Below are positions 12,271 through 22,876 of a DNA stretch of 64,000 nt, in pieces. How positions within the stretch are numbered: position 1 is the stretch's first letter; the number at the start of each line of letters is the position of its first letter. The stretch is taken from NCBI GenBank assembly GCA_025890175.1, contig JANPYM010000012.1, positions 1,776,677 to 1,840,676 on the forward strand, written 5' to 3'. The stretch is from Ciborinia camelliae. Its lineage: Eukaryota > Ascomycota > Leotiomycetes > Helotiales > Sclerotiniaceae. The notes below the pieces were generated by a model that was not told where the DNA came from, did no database searches, and was given only the letters and a program-made list of their open reading frames with translations. Both the position numbers and the translations under genes were made by a program.

Positions 12271-12851
12271 CTTCTCCTTCTAAACCCGTCTTGCAACTAG
12301 AATGTAAGTCCCTGCTAGCTCTGTATGAAACATATGATTCTTATACAGACATATGTTAGATCATAGAATCGACTCTGGTCCAGACCATTCCACTCCTCCC
12401 ACATCTACCGACGGAGAAGAGATGTATATCGAACTTGTAGAACATCTCTATGATCAAGACAGATGGCAATACACTCTAGGTGGGCTCATGGAGGCTGAGA
12501 AACAAGGGCGTGGCGATGAAACAGTGGGATTGAGAGAAATAGGCGGGGTTATTACAGAGCTTTATGGGACTGGAATGCACCCTCGCGATCTTGTTGGTGA
12601 CCTCCATTGTGAGACGGAGCCGAATGAGAAGACAAAAAGTATTAGCAAGTATATGATTGAGCACACGACAGCACTGGTTTGGGAGTACTTCATGAATGTA
12701 TGCGAGGGTAAGCTAGGTCTTACTTTATGTTCTCCCTTTCAGTTTCACCTATACTAATGATTTTTCAGGTTTGAAAGCCAAAGCGTACGTTGAAAAGCTT
12801 GATAAGATAATAGAAGGCTCGGATCTGATGCGAGAGTTGCATAATATCTGA
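12261..12851 (+). CDS. small hypothetical protein, tandem family member A
   Basis: Unrecognised 157-residue protein from three exons: 12261-12303, 12360-12707, 12769-12851. Splice borders are canonical and the joined length is a multiple of three. It has no signal peptide or membrane segment. It carries a segment around EHLYDQDRWQY that resembles the one in member D (FLYHEDRWEF), and acidic-helical sequence throughout. Its promoter and its first codons (ATGGCTTCCTCT) are nearly repeated at member B, and the 3' flank (GTTGGATGTTCGTAATGC) also recurs there. Together this shows tandem duplication followed by strong divergence. No function is proposed. Confidence 0.55.
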
Positions 12852-13659
12852 AGAACAATTTATAGATGATATATAAAGATTGGTTTGCTCGTTGGATGTT
12901 CGTTGGATGTTCGTAATGCTAGACTTTTAGGTAACAATACAAAGCTTAAATACCACCATGTTTTATTTCCAATATAGATTTAATTATTCACATCATTTAT
13001 TAATGTTGCTGAATATGGATATGTAGACTATGCACAATAAAGTGGTGGATGCTATCCCTGAAACGAAGTGAAAGGGTTTCGGGGCAGGGGGAAAAACGGA
13101 ACCCTCCATTTTACTGCTATCGGTTTATATGATTCGGGATATCAAAAAGCTAAGGAACGTAGAAGCATAAAATGCTATAAAGCTCAAAACATATACTTTC
13201 AGAAATACTATTAGTAGTAGTATAGCAGTTTTAAGGAAAAGAGTTTATTAGACAAAAGGGGAGCGTTTGCCCCCTCCTCCCTCCAAGCTGCTATAATGCT
13301 ATTGGTAGTATATCTGAATAATAGAATTCCTCGTTTCAGGCTCTGTGGGTGTTCCCCATCCCTAGTACTAGTATGGACTATTACACGTGATCTAGAATAT
13401 ACAGCACATGATATAGTACAGCACGTGTTCTTACAAGAAATGTAATAATTTGAGTAATTTGGATGTCATGGTAAAATCACATCCCAATATTCTACTTCGC
13501 ATCAAACTTATCACCACTACACCAAAAAATCAAAAGACATCACTCTGTACATGATCACTTACTAAATACTCTTAACCATCATCACCTAGTTTGTTTTCGA
13601 ACATTTATCATCAACCTTTACATTTATCCAACCTCTCTCGACAATATTACTTCGTCGCC
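12852..13659. other. intergenic spacer with dispersed repeat and promoter copy 2
   Basis: Holds a dispersed repeat end at 13057-13099 (partner at about 9265-9307, opposite orientation), a second shared block at about 13331-13360 (partner at about 53955-53984), and the second copy of the family leader at 13483-13659. Confidence 0.6.
13057..13340. repeat. candidate MITE-like element bounded by CCTGAAACGA ... TCGTTTCAGG
   Basis: The left end CCTGAAACGAAGT and the right end CCTCGTTTCAGG form a 10-bp inverted repeat 284 bp apart. About 43 bp from the left end inward match, in reverse orientation, 9265-9307. I see no clear target-site duplication, and homology at the right end continues past the inverted repeat, so the true boundaries are uncertain. 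Confidence 0.4.
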
Positions 13660-14266
13660 ATGGCTTCCTCTAATGCTTCTCAACAAAACAGTAAGTCCCT
13701 ACTACTTTTCACACGATATACAATTTTAACGCAGGCATACATTAGAAGATAAATGCGCCTGTGGTGAAGGCACTCTCGCCATTTCCAAGCCTATCGCAGA
13801 CCTGATGCAATGTCTCTATTTCGACTGGTTCTATGTAAAATTAGCACTTCAGCTGGCCAAGGAAGGACATTACGGAGATTGTTTTAAAGTCACAGGAATA
13901 TCTGCCGAAAAGGTAGACACACTGCTAGAGATAGGTGAAAAACTCTATAAGGTTTACCTGGAGAAGGTAAATAAGTTTCACGCAGACTTCCTGGAACGTC
14001 GTCAGAAAATTATCGATCCCACATGCCTTGGTATCATTGATTGTATCGAGCACGGCATGATTAGCCAGGCATCGATTGAAAAAATGATTGCAATTGTTAA
14101 TGATATCTTCCGTTTAGAGGAAGGTAAGCTAGATCCAATTTGATGTTCTTCCTCGAAGTTTTAACCTTTACTAATGATGGCAATGAATCTAGAGCGCGGA
14201 CTTGGAAGTCAAAGCATCAGAGACTTTTTGGAAGAGCTCAACGATACAGCAAAAAAGTTGAATTAG
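13660..14266 (+). CDS. small hypothetical protein, tandem family member B
   Basis: Unrecognised 160-residue protein from three exons: 13660-13690, 13746-14123, 14193-14266. The architecture (very short first exon, long middle exon, short last exon) is the same as in members A and C. The N-terminal part of exon 2 has a CACGEG pair of cysteines; the rest is predicted mostly helical with many Lys and Glu. No signal peptide. Its leader is a near copy of that of member A, and the 3' flank carries a 15-bp tandem repeat. It is clearly part of the local family by gene structure and flanks, though protein identity to A is low. Function unknown. Confidence 0.55.
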
Positions 14267-14336
14267 AGGGAAGATGATGATATTTTGGATACTATCTTCA
14301 AGCCTTGAAGATTAGTTTATGCGTCGGATTTTCACC

Positions 14337-14421
14337 CGTTGGATTTTTGGTCGTTGGATTTTTGGTCGTTGGATTTTTGGTCGTTGGATTTTTGGTCGTT
14401 GGATTTTTGATCGTTGGATTT
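14337..14421 (+). repeat. 15-bp tandem repeat, unit CGTTGGATTTTTGGT
   Basis: Five to six near-perfect copies directly downstream of family member B. A reduced version (CGTTGGATGTT twice) sits at the same place behind member A near 12891-12912, so the repeat expanded after the gene duplication. Confidence 0.85.
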
Positions 14422-14969
14422 ATGTAATGCGAGACTTTTAAAAAACAATACAGAGCTCAAGTGCCACCACTTTCTATTTCCAACATGGACTTAGGGATTC
14501 ACATCATTGAATGTGGTGATCTGGGCAACTGAAATCAGTAGAGTTTTAGTTTTCATTTGACGGTCAAATCAAAGACATAAAATATTTTATGATGTACAAC
14601 GCATGAGGGTTTATTGTTACATCAATTACGGCATTTACTGAAATTCTTTAATACGGCAATTTTCTTATTGTACTGAAGATTTCCTTGGGTAGTTAGGTAT
14701 TATTAGCTGATTTAACGTTTTGTATACAAAAAGCATTGTGTTGTGACATGCTCTGACAGTGTATTTTGATATGATGGTGATGTCACAACCCTACAAATGA
14801 GTGACGCAAAATACCAAAATAACTCATATGGGTGGTGTAATTCCATTATGTGTCCTCACTTGACCTCAAAATGCTTACCAATCCTCCCATTTTGTGGGAA
14901 TAAAAAGGCAGCCTCTCCCCCGTTCCTTTCCTTTTTCTTTTTATCAACTCTTCAACAAACCCGTATCCA

Positions 14970-15330
14970 CAACCAACTTCCATACCACTCTACCTACGAA
15001 GCTTTCACATCCCGTCTAGATAACCCACCCACGACTTACCTCTTCAACAAACCACCATCCACGACCACCCATCAACTTCCATACCACTCTACCTACAAAG
15101 CTTTCACATCCCGTCTAGATAACCCACCCACGACTTACCTCTTCAACAAACCACTATCCACGACCACCCATCAACTTCCATACCACTCTACCTACAAAGC
15201 TTTCACATCACCTCTCGATAATCCATCTCTTACACTCTTCAAAATAGTCCTATTCACATCCAACCTCCATACAACATTGCCTACAAAGCTTTCACATTAC
15301 CTCGCATCCCATCTCGATAGCTCACCTTGA
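14970..15330 (+). repeat. ~99-bp direct repeat, three copies plus a degenerate fourth
   Basis: Units begin with CAACTTCCATACCACTCTAC at about 14973, 15073 and 15172 and share the block ACAAAGCTTTCACATCCCG plus GATAACCCACCCACGACTTA. A degenerate fourth copy lies near 15263, and a single diverged copy lies at about 17241-17300 upstream of member D. It therefore belongs to the promoter or leader of this gene family. Confidence 0.8.
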
Positions 15331-15436
15331 ACAACAAAGCCTTCATATCATATCCACATTCTACCTCGTACATCCTCACTAGCACCTCCCAGACTCTATA
15401 CACACCTCAGAAGAATAAAAACCAAGTTATCTCGCC

Positions 15437-16251
15437 ATGTCTTCCCAAAGAAGTAAGTCATCCTCTTGTCCTTCTCGTGCTATACAGCTCAGATTTGACT
15501 GTGATATCATAGTTCCCAAAACCAATAATCCGCCCGCCACGAGCGCATCAGTCACCAATTTGTTGCGTGCAAAAAAGACTCAGGCGACTCATGAGGAGAA
15601 ATGTCTTGTTAGAATTGCATTATACTTGTGTAACGCGAAGCTCGACTGTACCAAACAGGTTCTCACTTGGTTAATCGAGACGACGCAACCTTTTGAAGAA
15701 AAAGAAGTTTCTGGTAAGCCTGGAAATTGGTTCAGATTGAACAAAAGAGACATCTCGGACGAGAGAAAGGGAAGAGCTAGGCAGTTGTTAGAATTGTGCA
15801 AGAGAATATCTGAAGAGATCGGACTCTTAAAGGGATGTTATGCTAGGGATAATAAAGAAAAATCCAAGGCTAAGCACCTCGAAAACCCTGCGCTGTTTGC
15901 GATGTATTTATTCCAGACGGCCGCGGTGGGAAAAGAGAAGATAGCGGGGCAAGATGTAAGGGATATGTTGAGTGAGGTACAATTCTGGTTTGAAACAGTG
16001 AAGAAGTGGGAGAAACTAGAGGGCCTGTGTAAATGGATAAAGCGTAAGTTTGATTCTTTACTATCTCTGGTTTGGATATTACTAACCTCGAAATATCTTT
16101 AGCGACGCCGCTCAGAATTGAACCAAAGATTTTCCAGGACTACGAGAATGAGGTGATGAATTGGAAACCGGATCTTTCTGTTGAAAAGATTACAATTGAA
16201 GAGTTATTTCCTGAAGACGAGTTGCTGGTGATGAGATTGGGCTCTTCATAG
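15437..16251 (+). CDS. small hypothetical protein, tandem family member C
   Basis: Unrecognised protein of 231 residues from exons 15437-15452, 15513-16043 and 16103-16251. The first intron (60 nt, GTAAGT...ATAG) is a multiple of three with no stop, so unspliced reading also stays open; I prefer the spliced form because members A, B and D have an intron at the same place after the first few codons. The protein is Lys/Glu-rich and likely helical, with two segments (RIALYL and ALFAMYL regions) that look like repeated helices of the family. No signal peptide, membrane helix or known motif. Function unknown. Confidence 0.55.
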
Positions 16252-17405
16252 ATTTAAAGATCAACTCCACTCTTAAAGTATTTGTCACTAGATTTTTTTA
16301 AGGAAAATAGGAAACCAGGTTGCGTTGCTTCACCTCTACTTACATTTTTCTATTGAATATTACACCCACCTGTGATTGATGCAATGTGTTTGTCACATGG
16401 ATATCATGATCCAATTTCTCTAGTTCTAAGAAACATTTTCCCCAATCGGCATATATTAAAGGTGCCTCGCTCGCTTCTTGGTTTCTATTCTTACACCATG
16501 TGCCAAATTGCGACGTCGAGTAGATTACGGGCTTTACACCTTAGCAAGTAAACCCACTTCTCGCAAATGTAGATTAAACGATCGATCAAAAGCTCAATGT
16601 CCACTGTGTCGCGAATCAATATACGATAGATAGCTTATTCGCAGAGTCGCGCTCATTACTTCTGATAAACAGCTCGATGCACGCAATATCAAGTTTGAGA
16701 TCTTAGGTTTCAACAACGCCAGACTCCTGGGTCCTCTGGACGGCGAAAATCGAGAATATTTTCGGGCTAAATGTCTATTGCATACGATACGACAGTTTCG
16801 AATGACCACATTCACAGAACGCGTTTGATGATATAGTGAACGTTGTAGATACATGGAAACATAGATCACAAGAGATTTGGAAACTTCTTCCTATGTTGTA
16901 GCTGTGACTGCGTTTACTGATTTCCGGATAGAATTTCGAGTTGCTATGGGACTGTTAACGCAAGAAAAAAAATAGAGGAATGAGAAAGTTTATTCCAGAA
17001 AGGAATCCCAGGGGAGTTTAAAAATGTCATTGCGAGACTTTAGAATGTTAGAGATACTGATGTTCTGGCACTTTGCTTCATCCGATCAGTTATTTCACTT
17101 CAATGAATGGGATAGCTCGCACCATACCATTGTGAATGATTGCTCATTTCTCTCATCTATGCCCACAATGAAAGCGCCCTGCACCTTTTCCTTCCATTTC
17201 TTTTCATCAACTCTTCGACAAAATTCAATCCATACTGGCAAACAACTTCCACACAACATTACCTACAAAGCTTTCCCATCACATCTTGATAGTTCGCCTG
17301 GAATAACAAAACATTCACATCAATCGGCAGTTCATTCTGTACGGTGCATCCAAATTACGTTTTACGTAACTCGAGTCCATATTCATCACGGGCAACCAAA
17401 CAATC
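16252..17405. other. intergenic spacer
   Basis: Nothing coding recognised. From about 17210 it resembles the leader of member C (TTCATCAACTCTTC, then a diverged copy of the 99-bp unit). Confidence 0.5.
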
Positions 17406-18414
17406 ATGTCTTCTCAAGAAAGCAAGTACTGATCATATCTTGCTCATATGGTATACTGTTCCTCTAACTTTTTAATACAGATCCTCAGATCGACACGGAC
17501 TTTTCCGAAAAGATCTCTACCTACTCTCGAAAAGAAACCGTCAAGCTTGCTTTATTTCTCTACGGCAACAATTGGCAGTTTGCCAAAAAAGTTCTGGAGT
17601 ATCGGCGCGAATCGCCTTATAAGACGGGGGGGGTACCGACCTGGAGAAATACCATTCGCTCGTCAAAAAGGGCGAAAAGCTTGCTCGTCAGTGCAAGGAG
17701 ACGGAGAGTGATGAAATGGGTCAAATCATTGAAAGCTACTTATTTGGAGATGTCACGGCCAATATAATCATGTGGGATGATGTGCATGAAACTTTGAAGG
17801 AGATTATATTATGGATAGCATCTACTCGCTGGAGTGGCAGTAAGTGCATTTATTCTCTAAGCATGGTGCATTGCCAATAAATACCTTTGCAGAGAATGAT
17901 GATGCCCCAGAACAATTTATTGGTGAAGAGGTATGCATGCTGATCCAGACGAGACCATCGCCTCAATCAACGATCCAAACAAAGATGCCACAAAAATGAT
18001 TCACGAAACAATCGAACTCGAAAAGTTCCTTTACCATGAGGATCGCTGGGAGTTTATTAAGCAAGCTCTTATATGGGGCTCTGATAAAACCGAACACAAA
18101 GGTTATTCAGTTGAGCGGCTATGTACACAGGGTAGTGGGTTGGCCAAAAAGTACACAGAAAAGGTTCACTCCATTGGACGGTATTTTGAAGATACTGGGG
18201 AGATTCTCAAGTCATGCTTGAGATACAGAGATTATTATATCAATGGAACTGACATGAAAGTTACCATGAGAATCGTGGAAGATTTTGTAGACGAGAAGAG
18301 GAGTAAGTTAAATCCTTATTTTTGGTCACGCTATCAATGTGCTAATTAATATATAACCTAGAACTCAAGCAAACTGTTCCTGACTTCTTAGACAGTCTCA
18401 AGAAGATCGAATAG
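17406..18414 (+). CDS. hypothetical protein, tandem family member D (two repeats, one frameshift)
   Basis: Four exons fit: 17406-17421, 17481-17839, 17931-18302, 18362-18414. The first intron uses a GC-AG donor (GCAAGT), where members B and C have GTAAGT. The product, about 266 residues once one base is added to the G8 run at 17626-17633, contains two related halves: LALFLYGNNWQFAKKVL and EKFLYHEDRWEFIKQAL. Without that base the frame leaves the conserved sequence and stops early. The third-exon acceptor (GAAGAG/GT) is inferred from frame; an alternative is a separate gene starting at the ATG at 17933. Function unknown. Confidence 0.5.
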
Positions 18415-19415
18415 AGTATGAAGCGTATTCTGACGTTTTACATATGCTAGTTAAAGTACTAGTATATTTTTTATACATTACTTGCGAGACTTTTGGACAT
18501 TAGAAATAACAATGTTCTGAATTGCTACATCTTGTAGTGAATAGGAAAAACCATTGCCTTTTTATTTTCCTCCCTTTTTTACTGTCTTATGAAAAAAATT
18601 GTCCATAGGGAATATTGAACCCTCAAACATCCCGCACTTCTCCAAAATCCATCAAGAGCTTAAGTTCCTCTTATACTTAAGAGTCAAGAAATACTCAGCC
18701 GATTCTAAAACATTCAATTTTCAAAGAAAGCAAACTCGCGTATCTACCCCTCAGACCTCCTTCTGTAAAAGCCATATCTTCAATGATTCTCGGGCTTGCG
18801 CAACCATATACTACGCGAAATATTGCTTCATCGATCACTGGATCATCCTACTGAACTCGAAAAATAGTAGTTGAGGGGTAACGCCCTTTTGCCTAGGTAG
18901 GTCGGTCTACCTTCAAAGATTCTCTCGGACCGAGATAACCTGTAACAAATATAGATATAGTGCGCCAGCTCGGGTAAAAATGATATGTTTCTCTATTAGA
19001 GGGGGAAATGATATTCCGTGTGTGAGCCGGTCTTGGTCCCTGTTGGGGCTGCGACCGTAAATCTTGAGATTTGAGAAACTGGACCAGTGCATTCAATGTA
19101 TTGGTCATTAATAACCGGTGTAGTGTGTTAACATCGATGAATGTTCTGTATTTGATGCTAAAATTGCATTGATAGCGCAACGTTGCAGATATTGATTAGT
19201 CAGAAATATGTGCTTTTCTGATTGGCTTAACTCTCATAAAGTCGTCAATTTAAGGTTCGTTCTTAGCTTCTGGGTGTAAGCCAATGTTACTTCTGGAATC
19301 GGTCCTCATCACACTGGTAGGACATCTATTCCCTTACTAATATCAAAACAAATGAAGTGATAAAACAGTACAACAAAGTGCTTCAATATCCGATATTGCT
19401 GCTGAGTGTAACAAA
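18415..19415. other. intergenic spacer
   Basis: Open frames at 18599-18874 (+) and 18893-19180 (-) have no recognisable features. The 3' flank of member D keeps the family's GCGAGACTTTT block near 18484. Nothing else supported. Confidence 0.5.
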
Positions 19416-20237
19416 ATGTCCTCAGTAAATCATCGGAGGCCTCCAATTATCATTCAACCACCAAGAGCAATGACGGTGCCTTATTCACCTGCCACACTGA
19501 TTTTTCTCCATGGCTATGGCTGGTCTGCTGACCAGCTCAATCAACACCCTCCAAACAAATTATCTATAGCTCACCACATCCACAAATCACCCTCACTCCA
19601 GCATGTCAGGATTATAATTCCGGAAGGGCTAGCAAATATTTGGCCTTCTCCTGGTAAACACACGTGGTATAATATCGATCAACCCATCCCATCTCCTGGC
19701 GATCCTTCAAAGATTCACGAATTTGGACAACATAATTCTAATATCCGCGATATTGAAGTGTCGCTTGATTACTTTGAATCTCTCATTGATGCAGAAATCG
19801 CAACAGGTACGCCTGCGAATCGAATCATATTCATGGGGGATAGTCAAGGCGCATCGATTCTATACTTATTTCTACTTACTCGACGAAGAGCCGCAGATCT
19901 TGGTGCCATCATTACATGGGCAGGATTTTCTGCGACCTCGCTAGAGACTATATCGCAAATGCAAGAAAGGAATAGATTATCTGAATCTGATGGCTGGGCG
20001 AAGGACACCCGATTGTATATGCTTCATGGAAAGGAAGATGCGTTTGTTCCTTTATCGAGATCTCAAGCTCTCGTGACTGCGCTTGAGAGTTATCGCGTTC
20101 GTGGTCGGGGTTTTGCTACCCTTGAGTGGATGGCTGTGGATGGCTTGCGTCATTCCCTGGTTGAGCCGGTTTGGCCCTACGTTCGACGGATTTTGAAACG
20201 TTTCTTGATGGAAATAGAGACAGCTTCAAAGTTATGA
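19416..20237 (+). CDS. phospholipase/carboxylesterase-family serine hydrolase (acyl-protein thioesterase-like)
   Basis: Intronless gene for a 273-residue alpha/beta hydrolase of the phospholipase/carboxylesterase (acyl-protein thioesterase-like) family. Seen: oxyanion region LIFLHGYGWSADQL, nucleophile elbow GDSQG (most relatives have GFSQG), the acid in HGKEDAFVP, and the catalytic histidine in GLRHSL. Spacing of the triad fits the family. There is no signal peptide, so it is probably cytosolic, hydrolysing acyl esters or thioesters. It is somewhat longer than the usual ~230 residues because of an N-terminal extension and an insertion after the oxyanion loop, so a small-ester hydrolase specific to this lineage is also possible. 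Confidence 0.78.
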   Translation: MSSVNHRRPPIIIQPPRAMTVPYSPATLIFLHGYGWSADQLNQHPPNKLSIAHHIHKSPSLQHVRIIIPEGLANIWPSPGKHTWYNIDQPIPSPGDPSKIHEFGQHNSNIRDIEVSLDYFESLIDAEIATGTPANRIIFMGDSQGASILYLFLLTRRRAADLGAIITWAGFSATSLETISQMQERNRLSESDGWAKDTRLYMLHGKEDAFVPLSRSQALVTALESYRVRGRGFATLEWMAVDGLRHSLVEPVWPYVRRILKRFLMEIETASKL

Positions 20238-22035
20238 AGCTCCCAGTGTTATGGTCTTGGCGTGGCTGAAGAAAAATAAATAAATCATGTGCCCCGTAAA
20301 TGAAATCAATCCACAACATCGAACTCAATTCACATCTTTCTTGTCTTGAACATTTATCGCAATGTTCAATCTGACAATTGAGACTTGCAATTATTTTGTC
20401 GAAATGGATACCGGACGAGTACGTTTTACTGTTCATTAAAAGTTCGGTACAATAACCTATCTCCGTGACAATTGGAGAAATTACAGATTTAATCTTTCAG
20501 GTCCGCAAGCCTCCACCCTCAACTTCAGCATTCGCATCGCCATTACCAGCACTCAATTGATGGAAGGTTTATCATAGACACGACATCGGCTTGATGTCTA
20601 GCAGACGTTGTATCTGCCACATGCCTTTCTGCCGGTAATCTGAGAGCGACATGCGTTTCGAGATTATACGACCTACCCATCCATTCACACGACTTGCAAG
20701 ACCACTATGAAGCTGAATAGCCTTTTACGGAACCAACTTTTTCGATACCATACCATTTTCCGCAGAATACAGATCGAATGCATAAAAATACATATATGAG
20801 AGGCTGTTATCAAGGCTAGAGATTCCTCCGAGGTGTTACGAAGCTACAGCTCAGATTGAACTTACGTCTATTATCCTCTTCGAGCGAACCACTCTGAACG
20901 ATCATTGCTCCATACAGTATTCAACTTGGTACTCTTTTCTACGTCAGGGGAATCAACTTTCTCTGTTGCCATGGGCGGTCAATAATAACTTGGCATAGCA
21001 TAACTTTCGGAAACCTTCTGGATAACTGATACTACATTTATCTATGATGCCGCGTGGGATTAGACATACAGGAGCTGGAGCCAATAAATTTATATCTCGT
21101 AGGTTACTAGAGAGTCATCTGTAATCCAGAAATGTATATTTTAGTGGATGTACAAATGAATCCCGCTTTCATTCCCCAGTATTTGATCTTCAGGATACTT
21201 CCCAGCGACCCGCTCGGAACTGCCATTCACACCCCTTCATCATTTCTCCATTGCCATATTTCCCAATTTCAATCCACAGAGTAAAATGACCAATGTAGAA
21301 AAGCATTCGTGGAGATGGGTTGACTCGCTCAATTACGTTGCAACTTCCAGCGAGGTGGGTTGCAGAGAGCCGTCTATGATCCTATCTGATTCAGTTTCTC
21401 GCCAGGAGGATAACATCCGATGAGCCATATTAGATCAGCGAAAAGGATTTTCACAGAATAGAAAGTTCTATGGTTCCGCTCCAATAGTATAGGACATTAT
21501 CAAATTAAAAAATGGTGTTGTCAGCCGCAGTCAAGATTTGGTAGCAACTTTGATCCACAATGCCGAACCAAGCATGTGTAGTAATTTCAATCCTTGTCAA
21601 GTATCCTCTGGCACGTGGTTGAATTGTGGGATACATATTTTCTTTTTCCTTTCGGCTATATATTTTGACCTGTATGCTGTAGTGGTTCCGGGAGATCCTC
21701 AAACTAGTGATGATCTACGAGATCGTCATGGCTGTAAATTGGGGATTGCATCAATCAAGATCTTCTTGGATACCAATACCAGAGTCTGCATTGCAGATCT
21801 TTAAGTTCAATATCAGATTCATGTGATCAACTCGCAGTTTCATGACTTCACCGTCCAATCTTGAGAATGACAAAGAGCTATAAGTAAAGCTTCATTCCAT
21901 ATTCTCAATCAAACATCAACCTCATCCTTCCCACATCCATCAAAAATTCATATAAACAGTATCTCAACACTACCTCAAGTCTCCTCATCCATTCACCACA
22001 ATCACGACCTCACATTTCAACACCAAAATATCAAG
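20238..22035. other. intergenic spacer
   Basis: About 1.8 kb without a recognisable gene. Short frames such as 21538-21804 have no domain. The last 130 bp are the CA/TC-rich leader typical of a highly expressed fungal gene, ahead of the hydrophobin. Confidence 0.55.
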
Positions 22036-22376
22036 ATGCAATTCACCACCACCACCTTGATTGGCATTCTCAGCGCTCTCGCCGCCGCATCTCCTCTCCA
22101 ATCAGGCCAATTTGGCCTCTGCAGTTCTGCTCTTGATACTGTCCAATGCTGTGACGTCAGTGTTGATGGAGTTGCCAATTTGAACTGTGTTTCTCGTATG
22201 TTTTATTCCTATACTTACTCATCTGTTAATCTTACAAACACTAACCAAAAATCATAGTATCAAGCACTGCTACTTCCATCAAACATTTTAAGTCCATCTG
22301 TGCTGCAGGAGGCAAGCAAGCTTCATGTTGTGTACTTCCAATCGCTGGTGATGCCTTGGTTTGCACTGCTCTCTAA
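22036..22376 (+). CDS. class II hydrophobin
   Basis: Small secreted amphipathic protein that would self-assemble at air-water interfaces on hyphae or spores. Exons 22036-22195 and 22258-22376 give 92 residues. An N-terminal signal peptide (MQFTTTTLIGILSALAAASP) is followed by eight cysteines in the order C, CC, C, C, CC, C, the hydrophobin signature; spacing (9, 11, 16, 8 and 10 residues) and the short length fit class II. The C-terminus GDALVCTAL is also typical. A CT-rich leader with CATCAA and an AAG-ATG start context suggest strong expression. No related gene lies nearby. Confidence 0.9.
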
Positions 22377-22876
22377 GCGTGTGCATCTTTTGAAAGGTGT
22401 ACAGATAGGAACGGGAATTAGTGGGTTTCATACGGGTGACTTGTGTTAGGAGAGTATGTTTTGGTGTTTGTGATATTTGGAGAAGTGCAAACTATATTTG
22501 TATTTTATTTTCGATGCCAAGTGTAAGAATTAAGATGTTTATTTTTCACAACTCCTTCATTTGGTTTCGAGGGATGCAACTCATACCCCTTTTTTGTCCG
22601 TGGCGCTTAAAAGCCGAGGCCACTATTGAATTATGTTGATATCTATTCTTTTATCCTGTTCTTTGTTCCTATTGATAAAAACCTTGGGTTGTGTATGTTC
22701 ATCGTGGGAAAAAGGAATTGGAGAACAAAACGCACAAAGAAAATCTACTCTTTTGTTCCTGAGATCCGGAAGAGGTGACTCCAAGAGCAACCTACGTCAA
22801 GATTAATGAGCCTCCAAAAGAAATTATAGAATTTTTGTACAACTCGGCCATTTTGCTATACTCTCAATACAATTCT
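22377..22876. other. intergenic spacer
   Basis: 3' region of the hydrophobin and 5' region of the kinase. The kinase frame is open back to 22763 without an ATG before 22877, so an upstream first exon is possible here, but I cannot define it. Confidence 0.45.

Larger units (their letters stand above)
14267..15436. other. spacer with CT-rich 99-bp tandem repeats upstream of member C
   Basis: After the 15-bp repeat, the stretch 14430-14960 shows nothing clear. From 14970 a CT/CA-rich array precedes the next gene. An open frame at 14797-15330 runs through the array because the unit is 99 nt, but it has no domain, is rich in Thr, Pro and Tyr, and looks like translated leader repeat rather than a gene. 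Confidence 0.5.

Noticed and set aside
14797..15330. 177-codon open frame with three 33-residue repeats
   Set aside because: It exists only because the DNA repeat unit is 99 nt. There is no domain or signal, and part of the repeat recurs upstream of member D as leader DNA.
17933..18349. Separate gene starting at 17933 instead of the 3' part of member D
   Set aside because: An acceptor just before it joins member D in frame and the lengths sum to a multiple of three after one G correction. Kept as an alternative only.
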